From Candidatus Gracilibacteria bacterium GN02-873 (lineage in GTDB: Bacteria; Patescibacteriota; Gracilibacteria; BD1-5; UBA2023), in contig MORC01000001.1 of the NCBI GenBank assembly GCA_003260345.1, positions 124,001 through 188,000 on the forward strand: DNA of 64,000 nucleotides, in the 5' to 3' direction. Positions 40,340 to 49,088 of the stretch are shown here, piece by piece. The first letter of the stretch is position 1. Each line of letters starts with the position of its first letter. The position numbers were made by a program, and so were the translations under genes. The notes under the pieces were generated by a model that had not been told where the DNA came from, searched no databases, and worked only from the letters and a program-made list of their open reading frames with translations.

Positions 40340-42916
40340 ATGCTCAATCAATTTACAGACGAATATAAGCAAATTATGCTCGATGCGGAAAATCGGGCGA
40401 AAAAATTTGGACACAAAAATATTTTGCCAGAAGATGTACTTTTGCAGATTTCTCGCCTTACCAAAGGGAATATTGCGGAGCTCTTGCAGACGCTCGGCGT
40501 GAATGAAAGCCTGATTTTGGATATTTTTTCTCGTCCGCCATTTTTGACGAAAGAACTTGAGAATCGTGACGGCGATTATATTGGGATTTCTGAGCGACTT
40601 CGCGAGCTGATTGTGGCGTCACTTCGTATGGCTGCCAGTTTCCATAAACCAAAAGCGGGTGTGGAGGATTTTTTGCTTGCCTTGATTCAGTCACCAGACG
40701 AAAAATGGTTCGTAGAATTTTTGGATTTTGTCGGCGTGAATGTGAATATGTTCGAGCGCCAAGTAACGAATTTTAATCATTTGGCTTCGCCGCAGGGAAT
40801 GAAAAATTTCCCAATGAACAATCAAGACCCGATTTTTGGTCCAATTGATGAAATTATGGATATGATTGAGGATCATTTTGGAAACCAGAATCCGAATATA
40901 AATCAGCCAATGGATACACCGTTTGCACACAATGCACCGCAAGAAAAAAATGAGTCTCGCACACCAGCATTGGATTTTTTTGGAACAGATTTGGTGGCGG
41001 AAGCAAAAACCAATAAACTTGATCCTGTGATTGGCCGAAATACTGAGATTGATCGCCTGATTTCTATTTTGAATCGAAAAACAAAAAACAATCCGTGTCT
41101 TGTTGGTGAACCGGGAGTTGGGAAAACGGCCGTTGTAGAAGGACTTGCGCGTCGTATTGCTTCTGGCGATGTGCCATTTGCTATGCAAAACAAACGCATT
41201 GTAATGCTTGATTTGCCAGGAATGCTTGCCGGAACAAAATATCGCGGAGAATTTGAAAATCGTATCAAAATGATTATCGAAGAGGCTTCAACACTTGAAA
41301 ATGAAGTGATTTTGTTCATTGATGAAATTCATACAATTATTGGTGCTGGCTCATCTGAGGGAACTATGGATGCGGCTAATATTTTGAAGCCAGCGATGGC
41401 GCGCGGCAAAATTTCATTGATTGGTGCTACTACACTTTCTGAATATCAAAAATATATTGAAAAGGATAGTGCTCTCGAACGTCGTTTTCAAAAAGTTGAT
41501 GTTGGAGAACCAACACAATCAGTCGCCAAAGAAATTATTTTGGGACTTCGCCAAAGTTTTGAAGATTTTCATAATCTTATCATTGAAGATTCGGCGATTT
41601 CTGACGCCGTAGAACTTTCTTCACGATATATTACAGATCGATTTTTGCCTGATAAAGCAATTGATCTTTTGGACGAAGCATGTAGCGCGAAAAGTATGAC
41701 ATATAATTTTGTGTCTTCCGAAGCTCAAGAAATCAAAGAAAAAATTGAAAAACTTGAAAAAGAAAGTGTGGATATGCTCATGTCGCAGCAATATGCGAAG
41801 GGACTTGCCAAAAAACGCGAACAAGAACAACTTTTGAAAGAACTTGAAAGTGTAAAGAAAAAACACAATATTCCGCGTAAGGATCGCAAAAAAATCACTG
41901 GAACAGATGTTCAGAAAATTTTGCACCAAATCACGGGAATTCCTCTCAAAAATCTTCAAAAAGAAGATTTGACGCGCCTCAAAAATCTTGATAAATCTCT
42001 CAAAAAGCATATTATTGGGCAAGATGAAGCGATTGACGCGATTGTAAGCTCACTCAAGCGCTCGAGTGTTTGAATTTCTCGTGCAGAACGCCCAATTGGA
42101 AGTTTTCTTTTTCTGGGGCCAACTGGTGTGGGAAAAACAGAATTGGTAAAGGCTTTGGCTGAAGAATTTTATGCTGACCCGAAAGCACTTATCAAGATTG
42201 ATATGTCCGAATTTAATGAGCGCCACAGCGGGTCTAAATTGATTGGTGCGACGGCTGGTTATGTGGGATATGAAGAAGGTGGAATGCTTACTGAAAAAGT
42301 TCGTAGAAAGCCCTATTCTATCGTGCTTTTTGATGAAATTGAAAAGGCAAATTTTGATATTTATAATCTCTTTTTGCAAATTTTGGAAGATGGCGTAGTG
42401 ACTGATGGAAAAGGCCGACAAATCAACTTCAAAAACACAATTATCATCATGACTTCGAATCTTGGTTCGGACGAATTTAACGAAAAAGCGGCGCAAATTG
42501 GTTTCAATACTTCTGAAAAAGATGAAGAAAAAATTATTGCGGATTTTGATAATATTCGTGCTCGCGTCATGAAACAATTGCCAGAATTTTTCGCCCCAGA
42601 ATTTATCAATCGTATCGATAAAACGATTGTTTTCCGTCCACTTGATAAGAAAATTTTACAAAAAATTATTGTTTTGCAACTTGATGAATTGATTGAACGA
42701 CTTAAACAAATCGGAATTTCGGCGACGTATGACAAAAAACTGATTTCATTGATTTTGGAAGAAACTTTTTCTCCAGAATATGGCGCGCGCCCAGTTCGTC
42801 GTTTTATTCAAGACAAAATCGAGGACAAAATTGCTGACGCGATGATTCTCAATTCCAAGAAAAAAATTGTTTCCATTTCTGCACTCAAAAATGAAATTAT
42901 TTTTGATTGGCAATAA
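40340..42916 (+). CDS. clpC: ClpC-type AAA+ unfoldase (Clp protease ATP-binding subunit)
   Basis: An 858-aa double-AAA+ protein. Two Clp N repeats (about 1-150), AAA1 Walker A GEPGVGKT at 256-263, a short coiled-coil M region (about 455-520, ClpC-like rather than the long ClpB type), AAA2 Walker A GPTGVGKT near 593, and a C-terminal D2-small domain (FSPEYGARPVRRFIQ). It would unfold substrates for ClpP or disaggregate; ClpP is not in the window. One UGA (42071) is Gly, between the AAA2 N-terminus and its Walker A. TATAAT at 40314-40319 lies 20 nt upstream of ATG. Confidence 0.93.
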
Positions 42917-42927
42917 TTTGAAATTTT

Positions 42928-42955
42928 AAAAAATCCTCATTTGGGGGATTTTTTG
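42928..42955 (+). terminator. clpC terminator
   Basis: AAAAAATCCTC-ATTTG-GGGGATTTTTT stem with a T-run. Confidence 0.75.
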
Positions 42956-42977
42956 ATAATGAAAAATATTCCAAAAT

Positions 42978-43006
42978 TTGCATTTTCCGAAAAATCGTGA
43001 TAAAAT
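42978..43006 (+). promoter_or_regulatory. Promoter of the cyclic-nucleotide-binding gene
   Basis: TTGCAT (42978-42983), 17-bp spacer, TAAAAT (43001-43006); ATG 22 nt downstream. Confidence 0.65.
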
Positions 43007-43028
43007 ACAGGTGTTCTTAATTTTTCTT

Positions 43029-43451
43029 ATGTCTACAAATATTGAAAATCTTTATATTTTTGATGGTTTTTCCAAAGAGATTGTGGCGTATTTTTTGCTT
43101 ATGACACAGGCACAATTCCGAAAAAAAGGGGATATTATTTTGAAACAAGGTGATGTTTCGAATGGTTGTGCGTATTATATTAATTCTGGAAAAGTTCGCG
43201 TGATAATTGATGGAGAAGAGCGCGCGACTATCGGACAGGGTGGATTTTTTGGTGAAATGGCGCTTATTACGGATGACCTTCGTACAGCGACTATTGAGGT
43301 AGTTGAAGATGCAGAATTGCAAGTGTTTCTCAAAGAAGATTTTTTGATGCTGCTCATGAAATCAGAACACGGAGAACAACTCAAGACCGAAATCCGTCGT
43401 CGCATTACCGAAAATATGAAAAATAACCCAAATATTCATGCGCGCAAATAA
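43029..43451 (+). CDS. Stand-alone cyclic-nucleotide-binding-fold protein
   Basis: A 140-aa protein that is essentially one CRP/FNR-type cNMP-binding beta-roll: KKGDIILKQGDVSNGCAYYI, GQGGFFGEMALITDDLRTATI (the phosphate-binding cassette with Gly-Glu and Arg). There is no DNA-binding helix-turn-helix, so it is a sensor or partner domain rather than a transcription factor. ATG at 43029 fits the promoter; the start at 42978 would overlap it. The next gene overlaps its end by 14 nt, implying translational coupling. Confidence 0.85.
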   Translation: MSTNIENLYIFDGFSKEIVAYFLLMTQAQFRKKGDIILKQGDVSNGCAYYINSGKVRVIIDGEERATIGQGGFFGEMALITDDLRTATIEVVEDAELQVFLKEDFLMLLMKSEHGEQLKTEIRRRITENMKNNPNIHARK

Positions 43452-44019
43452 TGATCAACTGGTTCGTAAGTGGGAAAAGATTTTGGCAAGACAGGGGCTT
43501 GGATTATTGGATATTGAGCAATATCAAGAAAAACAGTCATCAATCGTGGCTGATATTCTTGATATTTCCTCACCAGAAAAATTTGAAAAATACATTGAAT
43601 ATATCCAAAATTCCCACAATATTCATATTCAATTTGAAGAAAAATCATTGCGAATCACAGATGAAAAACATGATGAAATCGGATTTATACGACCAGGACA
43701 CTATTCGTACCATGGGCTGGAAAAAGATTCTCATCTTGAAAGCGTTATTCACCCACCATTTCGCGGAAAGTGATATGGAAAAATACTGTATTCGCTTTTT
43801 GAAATGTATGGAAAAATTCACAAAAATCGTGATTTTTCGCTTCCCGAAAAGGAATATTCACACAAAAAAAGCGCCATTTCACTTATGGTCAAATATTTTG
43901 GATATACGCCGATTCGCAAATATGTCGATTGGGAATGGCAAGAAGTTCGATATCTTGATGAATATTCAGATGATGCCATTGATGATGAAATTCCGTATAC
44001 ATATGAATTGGAAAAATAA
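43438..44019 (+). CDS. GNAT-like acetyltransferase-fold protein
   Basis: A 193-aa protein. After a helical N-terminal part comes a beta-rich stretch (FIRPGHYSYHGLE, then LESVIHPPFRGKG) leading to R-G-K-G-Y-G at 109-114, which fits the acetyl-CoA pyrophosphate loop (Q/RxxGxG/A) of GNAT enzymes, followed by a helix as in motif A. Gly112 in this loop is encoded by UGA (43771). The C-terminal part is acidic. It overlaps the cNMP-binding gene by 14 nt, suggesting a linked function. The substrate is unknown and the GNAT assignment rests mainly on this loop. Confidence 0.6.
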
Positions 44020-44047
44020 AAATCCCACTTTTGTGGGGTTTTTATTT
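44018..44047 (+). terminator. Terminator
   Basis: AAATCCCAC-TTTT-GTGGGGTTTTT stem with a T-run after the GNAT-like gene. Confidence 0.8.
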
Positions 44048-44061
44048 ATGGTTAAAAAGCG

Positions 44062-44090
44062 TTGACATGGGGGCGCTTTTTTTGTATAAT
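44062..44090 (+). promoter_or_regulatory. Perfect consensus promoter of the Nudix gene
   Basis: TTGACA (44062-44067), 17-bp spacer, TATAAT (44085-44090): exact sigma-70-type consensus boxes and spacing. ATG follows 22 nt downstream. Confidence 0.85.
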
Positions 44091-44112
44091 CCGCGTAATT
44101 CTAAGTTTTTTT

Positions 44113-44505
44113 ATGAATTTTAAAATATATACCCGTGCAATTATTCTTAATAAGAATAATGATATTCTGGTTCTAAAAAAAAGAAGCGATCAGACAATTT
44201 GATGATGAGACTGGTTGTTGCCAGGGTGAACGGTAGAATTTTGAGAGGATTTAGAGGATGCGCTTGCTCGAGAAATTTTGGAAGAAACAAATTTAAAAAT
44301 TGTGAATATTTCATTTTTCGCGCATCAAAAAATTATTTTGGCTGATACACACTGGCTTGGTATATATTTTGTTTGTGATGCGGAAAATTGGGAAAATATG
44401 CAAAATCAAGAACCAGAGAAGCATGAAAAATTGCAATTATTTTCTCGAGAAAATTTACCGAAAATGCACGATGCAACAATTATTGAGAAATTTTTTACAC
44501 AATAA
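44113..44505 (+). CDS. Nudix-family hydrolase with a UGA triplet
   Basis: A 130-aa protein. LPGG is followed by a Nudix box whose sequence fits GX5EX7REUXEE, but the penultimate conserved Gly is Asn (EETNL). Five UGAs are Gly: three consecutive at 44200-44208 (residues 30-32), one in LPGG (44227) and one in the box (44242). The presence of the metal-binding REILEE suggests activity. The gene has a perfect consensus promoter despite heavy UGA use. The substrate is unknown. Confidence 0.85.
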
Positions 44506-44532
44506 AAACCTCACTTTCGTGAGGATTTTTTA
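44504..44532. terminator. Bidirectional terminator
   Basis: AAAAACCTCAC-TTTC-GTGAGGATTTTT between convergent Nudix and groL genes. Confidence 0.8.
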
Positions 44533-46161
44533 ATACATTCCCATGCCGCCCATTCCTGGGTTTGGCATTGGAATTTCTGGTTTTTCTTTTTCAACATCAA
44601 CAATGAGCGCCTCAGTTGTCAGAAACATTCCCGCGATAGAAATTGCATTCTGAAGAGCAGAACGCTCAACTTTCTTTGGATCGATAATTCCAGCACGAAC
44701 CAAATCTTTGTATTCATCAGACCCAGCATCATATCCAAAATTTTGTTCTGGATTTTGCATAATCGTATTCACAACGACAGCGCCTTCCTTCCCAGCATTA
44801 TCAGCAATTTGGCGAATCGGATAGGCAAGTGCGCGCGCTACGATTTCGGCACCAATTTTTTCTTCTGCATTCAAATTATTATTTTTCAAAATTTGACTGG
44901 CACGAAGAAGAGCTACACCACCACCCGCAACAATTCCTTCGTCAACCGCAGCTTTGGTGGCATTGAGCGCATCTTCGATTCGCAATTTTTTCTCTTTCAT
45001 TTCAATTTCTGATGCAGCACCAACCTTAATAACAGCGATTCCGCCAGCAAGCTTTGCGACGCGTTCTGCCATTTTTTCTTTATCGTAGTCAGAATTACTC
45101 TGTTCAATCTGTGAGCGAATCTCGCGAACGCGAGCATCAATGAGAGATTTGTCGCCAGCGCCACCAATAATTGTTGTGTGATCTTTGGTTGCGAGAATCG
45201 CTTTGGCACGACCAAGATGAGAAATATCCGCATGTTCAAGCTTATAACCCAATTCTTCGGTAATTACCGTTGCGCCTGTTAAAATCGCCAAATCTTTCAA
45301 AATATCTTTTTTACGATCTCCAAATCCTGGAGCCTTGATTCCTAACACCGAAAGTGACCCTTTAAGGCGATTGAGGATAAGCCCAGTAAGCGCATCGCCA
45401 TCAATATCTTCTGCAATAATTACGAGTTCACGCTTTCCGTTTTCTGCTAAGCTTTCCAGAACTCCAATAATATCTTTGAGGGAAGAAATTTTTTTATCAG
45501 TGATGAGTACAAAAGCATCATCTACACGAGATTCCATTTTTTCTGTATCAGTCACCATATATGGAGAAATATATCCGTTATCGAATTTCATTCCCTCAGT
45601 AACTTCGATTTCAAGCCCAAAAGTTCGGCCTTCTTCCACAGTGATGACACCATCTTTTCCAACTTGTTCCATCGCTGAAGCAATAATTTTTCCAACCGTT
45701 GCATCCTGAGCAGAAATCGTCGCCACTTGTTCGATTTCCTCCTGACTATTAAGCGGAGTTGCAAGGCGCGCAAGTTCATCTACTACGAGTGCTCCCGCTT
45801 TTTTCATTCCATTTTTTAGCTCTATAGCGTTGATTCCAGAGCGAATTTCACGGAGCCCTTCTTTTACCATTGCATAGGTCAAAAGTGTTGCGGTCGTGGT
45901 TCCATCACCCGCAGAATCATTCGTCTTGGAAGCAGCTTCTTTGATGAGTTCTGCTCCCATATTTTCGATTTTATCTTCCAGTTCAATTTCTTTAGCAATA
46001 GTTACACCATCGTTAGTCACTTGTGGTGCACCAAAAGATTTTGAAAAAATTATGTTTCGCCCTTTTGGTCCCATTGTTGAAACCACGGTTTTAGCGACTT
46101 TTTCCATTCCGGCAAACATTTTGAGGCGAGCTTCGTCACCAAAGAGAATATTTTTTGACAT
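44530..46161 (-). CDS. groL: 60-kDa chaperonin GroEL
   Basis: A 543-aa ATP-dependent folding chamber subunit. Signatures include TMGPKGRN, DGTTTAT, the late AGGVAL/VAGGGVALL region, and the GGM-type tail (GMGGMGMY). Full length. No UGA among many glycines, unlike many other genes here. It is transcribed after groS from a CIRCE-associated promoter. Confidence 0.98.
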   Translation of the reverse strand: MSKNILFGDEARLKMFAGMEKVAKTVVSTMGPKGRNIIFSKSFGAPQVTNDGVTIAKEIELEDKIENMGAELIKEAASKTNDSAGDGTTTATLLTYAMVKEGLREIRSGINAIELKNGMKKAGALVVDELARLATPLNSQEEIEQVATISAQDATVGKIIASAMEQVGKDGVITVEEGRTFGLEIEVTEGMKFDNGYISPYMVTDTEKMESRVDDAFVLITDKKISSLKDIIGVLESLAENGKRELVIIAEDIDGDALTGLILNRLKGSLSVLGIKAPGFGDRKKDILKDLAILTGATVITEELGYKLEHADISHLGRAKAILATKDHTTIIGGAGDKSLIDARVREIRSQIEQSNSDYDKEKMAERVAKLAGGIAVIKVGAASEIEMKEKKLRIEDALNATKAAVDEGIVAGGGVALLRASQILKNNNLNAEEKIGAEIVARALAYPIRQIADNAGKEGAVVVNTIMQNPEQNFGYDAGSDEYKDLVRAGIIDPKKVERSALQNAISIAGMFLTTEALIVDVEKEKPEIPMPNPGMGGMGMY

Positions 46162-46177
46162 ATTTGAAATTTAAAAA

Positions 46178-46495
46178 TTATTGAGAAATTTTGGCGAGAA
46201 TATATTCGTACGCCACGATTTTGTAAATCAAATCGTCGACTTTGACATCATCGCCAGAATATTGGCCACTAATCACGCGATCGCCTTTTTGAAGTTCGAT
46301 CGCCACAAAATTTCCATTTTTATCGATTTTTCCTGGACCAACCGCCACCACTTCGTAGAGTGAAGGTCGTTCCTTGTTGACGCTATCTGGTAAAATAATT
46401 CCAGAAGCTGTAATTTTGTCTGCTTCAATCGGCTTGAGTAAAACGCGATCAGAAAGCGGAATAATTTTTTCAATCATTTCAGTTGTAAGACTCAT
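46178..46495 (-). CDS. groS: 10-kDa co-chaperonin GroES
   Basis: A 105-aa lid of the GroEL chamber: PLSDRVLLKPIEAD, SGIILPDS (mobile loop region), EVVAVGPGKID, GDRVISGQYSG. Slightly extended N-terminus (MSLTTEMIEK). First gene of the groES-groEL operon; 16 nt separate it from groL. No UGA. Confidence 0.97.
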   Translation of the reverse strand: MSLTTEMIEKIIPLSDRVLLKPIEADKITASGIILPDSVNKERPSLYEVVAVGPGKIDKNGNFVAIELQKGDRVISGQYSGDDVKVDDLIYKIVAYEYILAKISQ

Positions 46496-46522
46496 AATTT
46501 TTTATAAAAAATAAACAAAAAC

Positions 46523-46549
46523 ATTATATTCAAAAAAATAAAAAGTCAA
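46523..46549 (-). promoter_or_regulatory. groES-groEL promoter
   Basis: On the minus strand TTGACT (plus 46544-46549) and TATAAT (plus 46523-46528), 15-bp spacer, directly downstream of the CIRCE element; ATG is 27 nt after the -10 box. Confidence 0.65.
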
Positions 46550-46553
46550 AAAA

Positions 46554-46579
46554 TTAGCACTTGACTTTTTAAGTGCTAA
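46554..46579. promoter_or_regulatory. CIRCE operator
   Basis: TTAGCACTT (46554-46562), 8-nt spacer, AAGTGCTAA (46571-46579). This is the HrcA-binding inverted repeat (canonical TTAGCACTC-N9-GAGTGCTAA) with an outer-base change in both arms and a spacer one base shorter. It sits 4 bp upstream of the groES -35 box, and hrcA is encoded at 32809. Confidence 0.88.
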
Positions 46580-46604
46580 TTTATAAATATTTTTTCGGAG
46601 AAAA

Positions 46605-47243
46605 TTATACCACTTTTTCTACCAAATCCGTATTGTGTGGAACCTCACATTCGAGCATTTTGAGGTATGATTCAATGAGTTGCTGGTTGAGTTCTTTTTG
46701 ATGAGAACGCTCGGCGCGTGCCGTTTTTGTATTGAATCGAAAAGTTGTGTACAGGCGATACGTAAATTGCCAAAAAGCACAATCGGTTACGACTACATTT
46801 CCGATTTCACGAATTTCGTGATACAAAAGTTCAGAATTTTTAAACGCTCATTTGGTACCAATATTATCCAAATCTGAATCTTGAATGATTTCTTCCAAAA
46901 TATTTTTTGGCTTACTAAAAAGCACGGTTGCCATAATAATTCGCTCAATTTTTTGAATGCGATTTTCGGGATAATGATTTTCTTGAAGCCACTTTCGCGC
47001 GATTTGTGAACCAACGTATTCATTTTTGGCATATTGTTTGATAAAACCCGTATCATGAAAAAGCGCCGCAATCTGCAAATCTTCCGTATCTTCTTGCGAA
47101 ATATCTTCGTTCATGGCCAAATATGTGGCACGATCAAAAACGCTCAAGGTGTGATGAATATTATGAAAATGATGATTTTTGCATTTTTCAGAAATCAGTG
47201 GTGTCACGTATTCAAGTGCCTTGGCTACGAGTGAAGTTGTCAT
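46605..47243 (-). CDS. HD-domain phosphohydrolase
   Basis: A 212-aa protein with the HD metal-binding pattern: His in HNIHHTLSVFD, the His-Asp pair in ALFHDTGF and Asp in DSDLDNIG. Such proteins hydrolyse phosphate esters of nucleotides or cyclic nucleotides; the specific substrate is unknown. One UGA (plus TCA at 46848) is Gly, in the DNIGTKG turn right after the last metal Asp. ATG at 47243 is preferred to the start at 47294, which lies in the secD promoter area. It reads toward groES and ends 25 nt before the CIRCE element. Confidence 0.85.
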
Positions 47244-47288
47244 AAGAATAAAACAAATTTTCCCAATTGTAGCATATTTTCTTTTTTC

Positions 47289-47316
47289 TTGCAAATATTT
47301 GAAAAATTTTTATAAT
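47289..47316 (+). promoter_or_regulatory. secD promoter
   Basis: TTGCAA (47289-47294), 16-bp spacer, TATAAT (47311-47316); ATG 23 nt downstream after a T-rich leader. Confidence 0.7.
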
Positions 47317-47339
47317 CGGAGCGTTTTTATATTATTTTT

Positions 47340-49067
47340 ATGAATGTTGTTTGGCGTTTTGTTTTTGCTGTAGCGATTATTGTGCTTTCAGCATTATATA
47401 TTTTTCCGTGGAAAAATGTCGGAATTACGATTGATAATGAATTTTTGAATAAGCAGTATACGCTTGGATTAGACTTGCAGGGTGGGGTAGAGCTGGATTA
47501 TCAAGTGGATTTGTCAGCACTAAAAACTGACGAAAATAATGATTCTACGAGCCATCCAAATTCTGCATCAGCTAATAATGAATCCGTTGTTGTGGAAGGT
47601 CTTAAAAAAATTATTGATACACGCGTAAGTTCGCTTGGACTTTCTGAACCAAATATTCAAACACTCAAATATGGAACTGATACGCATATTGTCGTACAAA
47701 TTCCTACAGAATCGTATAGCGATTTGTCGCCTGAAGAACGAGAAAAACGTCAACAACAGGATATCAAAAATGCGAAAGAAGTGATTGGGAAGGTGGTTGA
47801 CCTTGAATTCCGTGAACTTCGTACGAGTACGAGCGATGAAGAATATGCGGCTCGTGAAAAATTAGCGAGCGAAGCGAGTGAAGATCTCAAAACCCTTGAT
47901 TTCAATATTATTTCTCAAAAATATCATAAACCGAATGATAATATTGTTGCAAAAACGGGAACAGGAGAAATTCCGCCAGAAGCGAAAATTTCGGCATTAG
48001 AAAAATTTTCTGCTGACACTTTTCCTCATATTTTTGATGCTGAGGAAGTAGTAGAAAAAATAGTGATTGGAAGCGGCGCGGAGGCTCAGACGAATGTGGG
48101 CTATGTAGCACTTCGTTTGGATCAAAAAATTTCTGAAAATAATTATAAATATTCCTATGTTCGCGTGAATCGTGATCCAGGAATTTGGGCACCAGCCAAA
48201 TCGGTGGATGGAAAAATTTTGAATGATAATTATTTGACTAGTGCTTCAGCATTTTTGGATTCTGCGAGTTTTCAACCAAAAGTATCACTCACATTCAACG
48301 ATGAGGGTGCAAAAATTTTTGCAGAAATTACAAAACGACTTATTGGTCAGCCTCTTGCGATTTTCGTGGGAGATGAAATGGTGATGAATGCGCGTGTAAA
48401 TGATACGATTTCAAATGGTCGTGCTGAGATTTCTGGTGGCTATGCGACCCTTGCAGAAGCAAAAGCAGTGGCCGATGATATTACCACAGGGATTGTGCCA
48501 GCACCGATTTATTTGACGAGCGAACGAACGATTGATGCGAAAATCGGAGACGCTGCGCTTGAACAAATTATGCTTGCAGGTGTGGTGGGACTTTCTGTGA
48601 TTGTATTTTTCTTGACACTTATTTATCAAGTTGGTGGATTGCTTGCGGGTATCGCACTCGTTTCTTATGCTGTTATTTTGATTGCAATTGTGAAAATGAC
48701 GGGCGTAACTCTTACTCTTGCCTCCATTGCTGGAGTCATTCTCTCGATTGGACTCGCGATTGATGCGAATATTTTGATTTTCGAGCGCGTTCATGAGGCG
48801 CTGCATGAAAAAATGCCACTTAATAAAGCTATTTCAATAGGTTTCAAACATTCTTGGGCAGCGATCTGGGATTCTCATATTACTTCATTTTTGTCGGCAT
48901 TTATTCTTTTTGCTGTCGGAGTTTCATTGATTAAAGGATTTGGATTTATGCTTGGAGTCGGGATTTTACTCTCACTTTTCACGGCGATGTGGATTTCTCG
49001 TGCGCTTATCGCCTTTACTGCAAAATTTGTTAAAAATCCAAAAATTCTCGTTGGATATAAAAAATAA
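47340..49067 (+). CDS. secD: Protein translocase subunit SecD
   Basis: A 575-aa membrane protein that supports Sec export using the proton-motive force. One N-terminal helix, YTLGLDLQGGVELDY, a large extracytoplasmic P1 domain with RVSSLGLSEPNIQ, then five C-terminal helices with VGLSVIVFFL and the family motif IAGVILSIGLAIDANILIFERVHE. No secF gene follows; the next gene is on the other strand. No UGA. Confidence 0.95.
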   Translation: MNVVWRFVFAVAIIVLSALYIFPWKNVGITIDNEFLNKQYTLGLDLQGGVELDYQVDLSALKTDENNDSTSHPNSASANNESVVVEGLKKIIDTRVSSLGLSEPNIQTLKYGTDTHIVVQIPTESYSDLSPEEREKRQQQDIKNAKEVIGKVVDLEFRELRTSTSDEEYAAREKLASEASEDLKTLDFNIISQKYHKPNDNIVAKTGTGEIPPEAKISALEKFSADTFPHIFDAEEVVEKIVIGSGAEAQTNVGYVALRLDQKISENNYKYSYVRVNRDPGIWAPAKSVDGKILNDNYLTSASAFLDSASFQPKVSLTFNDEGAKIFAEITKRLIGQPLAIFVGDEMVMNARVNDTISNGRAEISGGYATLAEAKAVADDITTGIVPAPIYLTSERTIDAKIGDAALEQIMLAGVVGLSVIVFFLTLIYQVGGLLAGIALVSYAVILIAIVKMTGVTLTLASIAGVILSIGLAIDANILIFERVHEALHEKMPLNKAISIGFKHSWAAIWDSHITSFLSAFILFAVGVSLIKGFGFMLGVGILLSLFTAMWISRALIAFTAKFVKNPKILVGYKK

Positions 49068-49088
49068 CCCTTTTGGGTTATTTTTTTG
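49059..49088. terminator. Bidirectional terminator
   Basis: AAAAAATAACCC-TTTT-GGGTTATTTTTTT between convergent secD and the RelA/SpoT-like gene. Confidence 0.8.
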
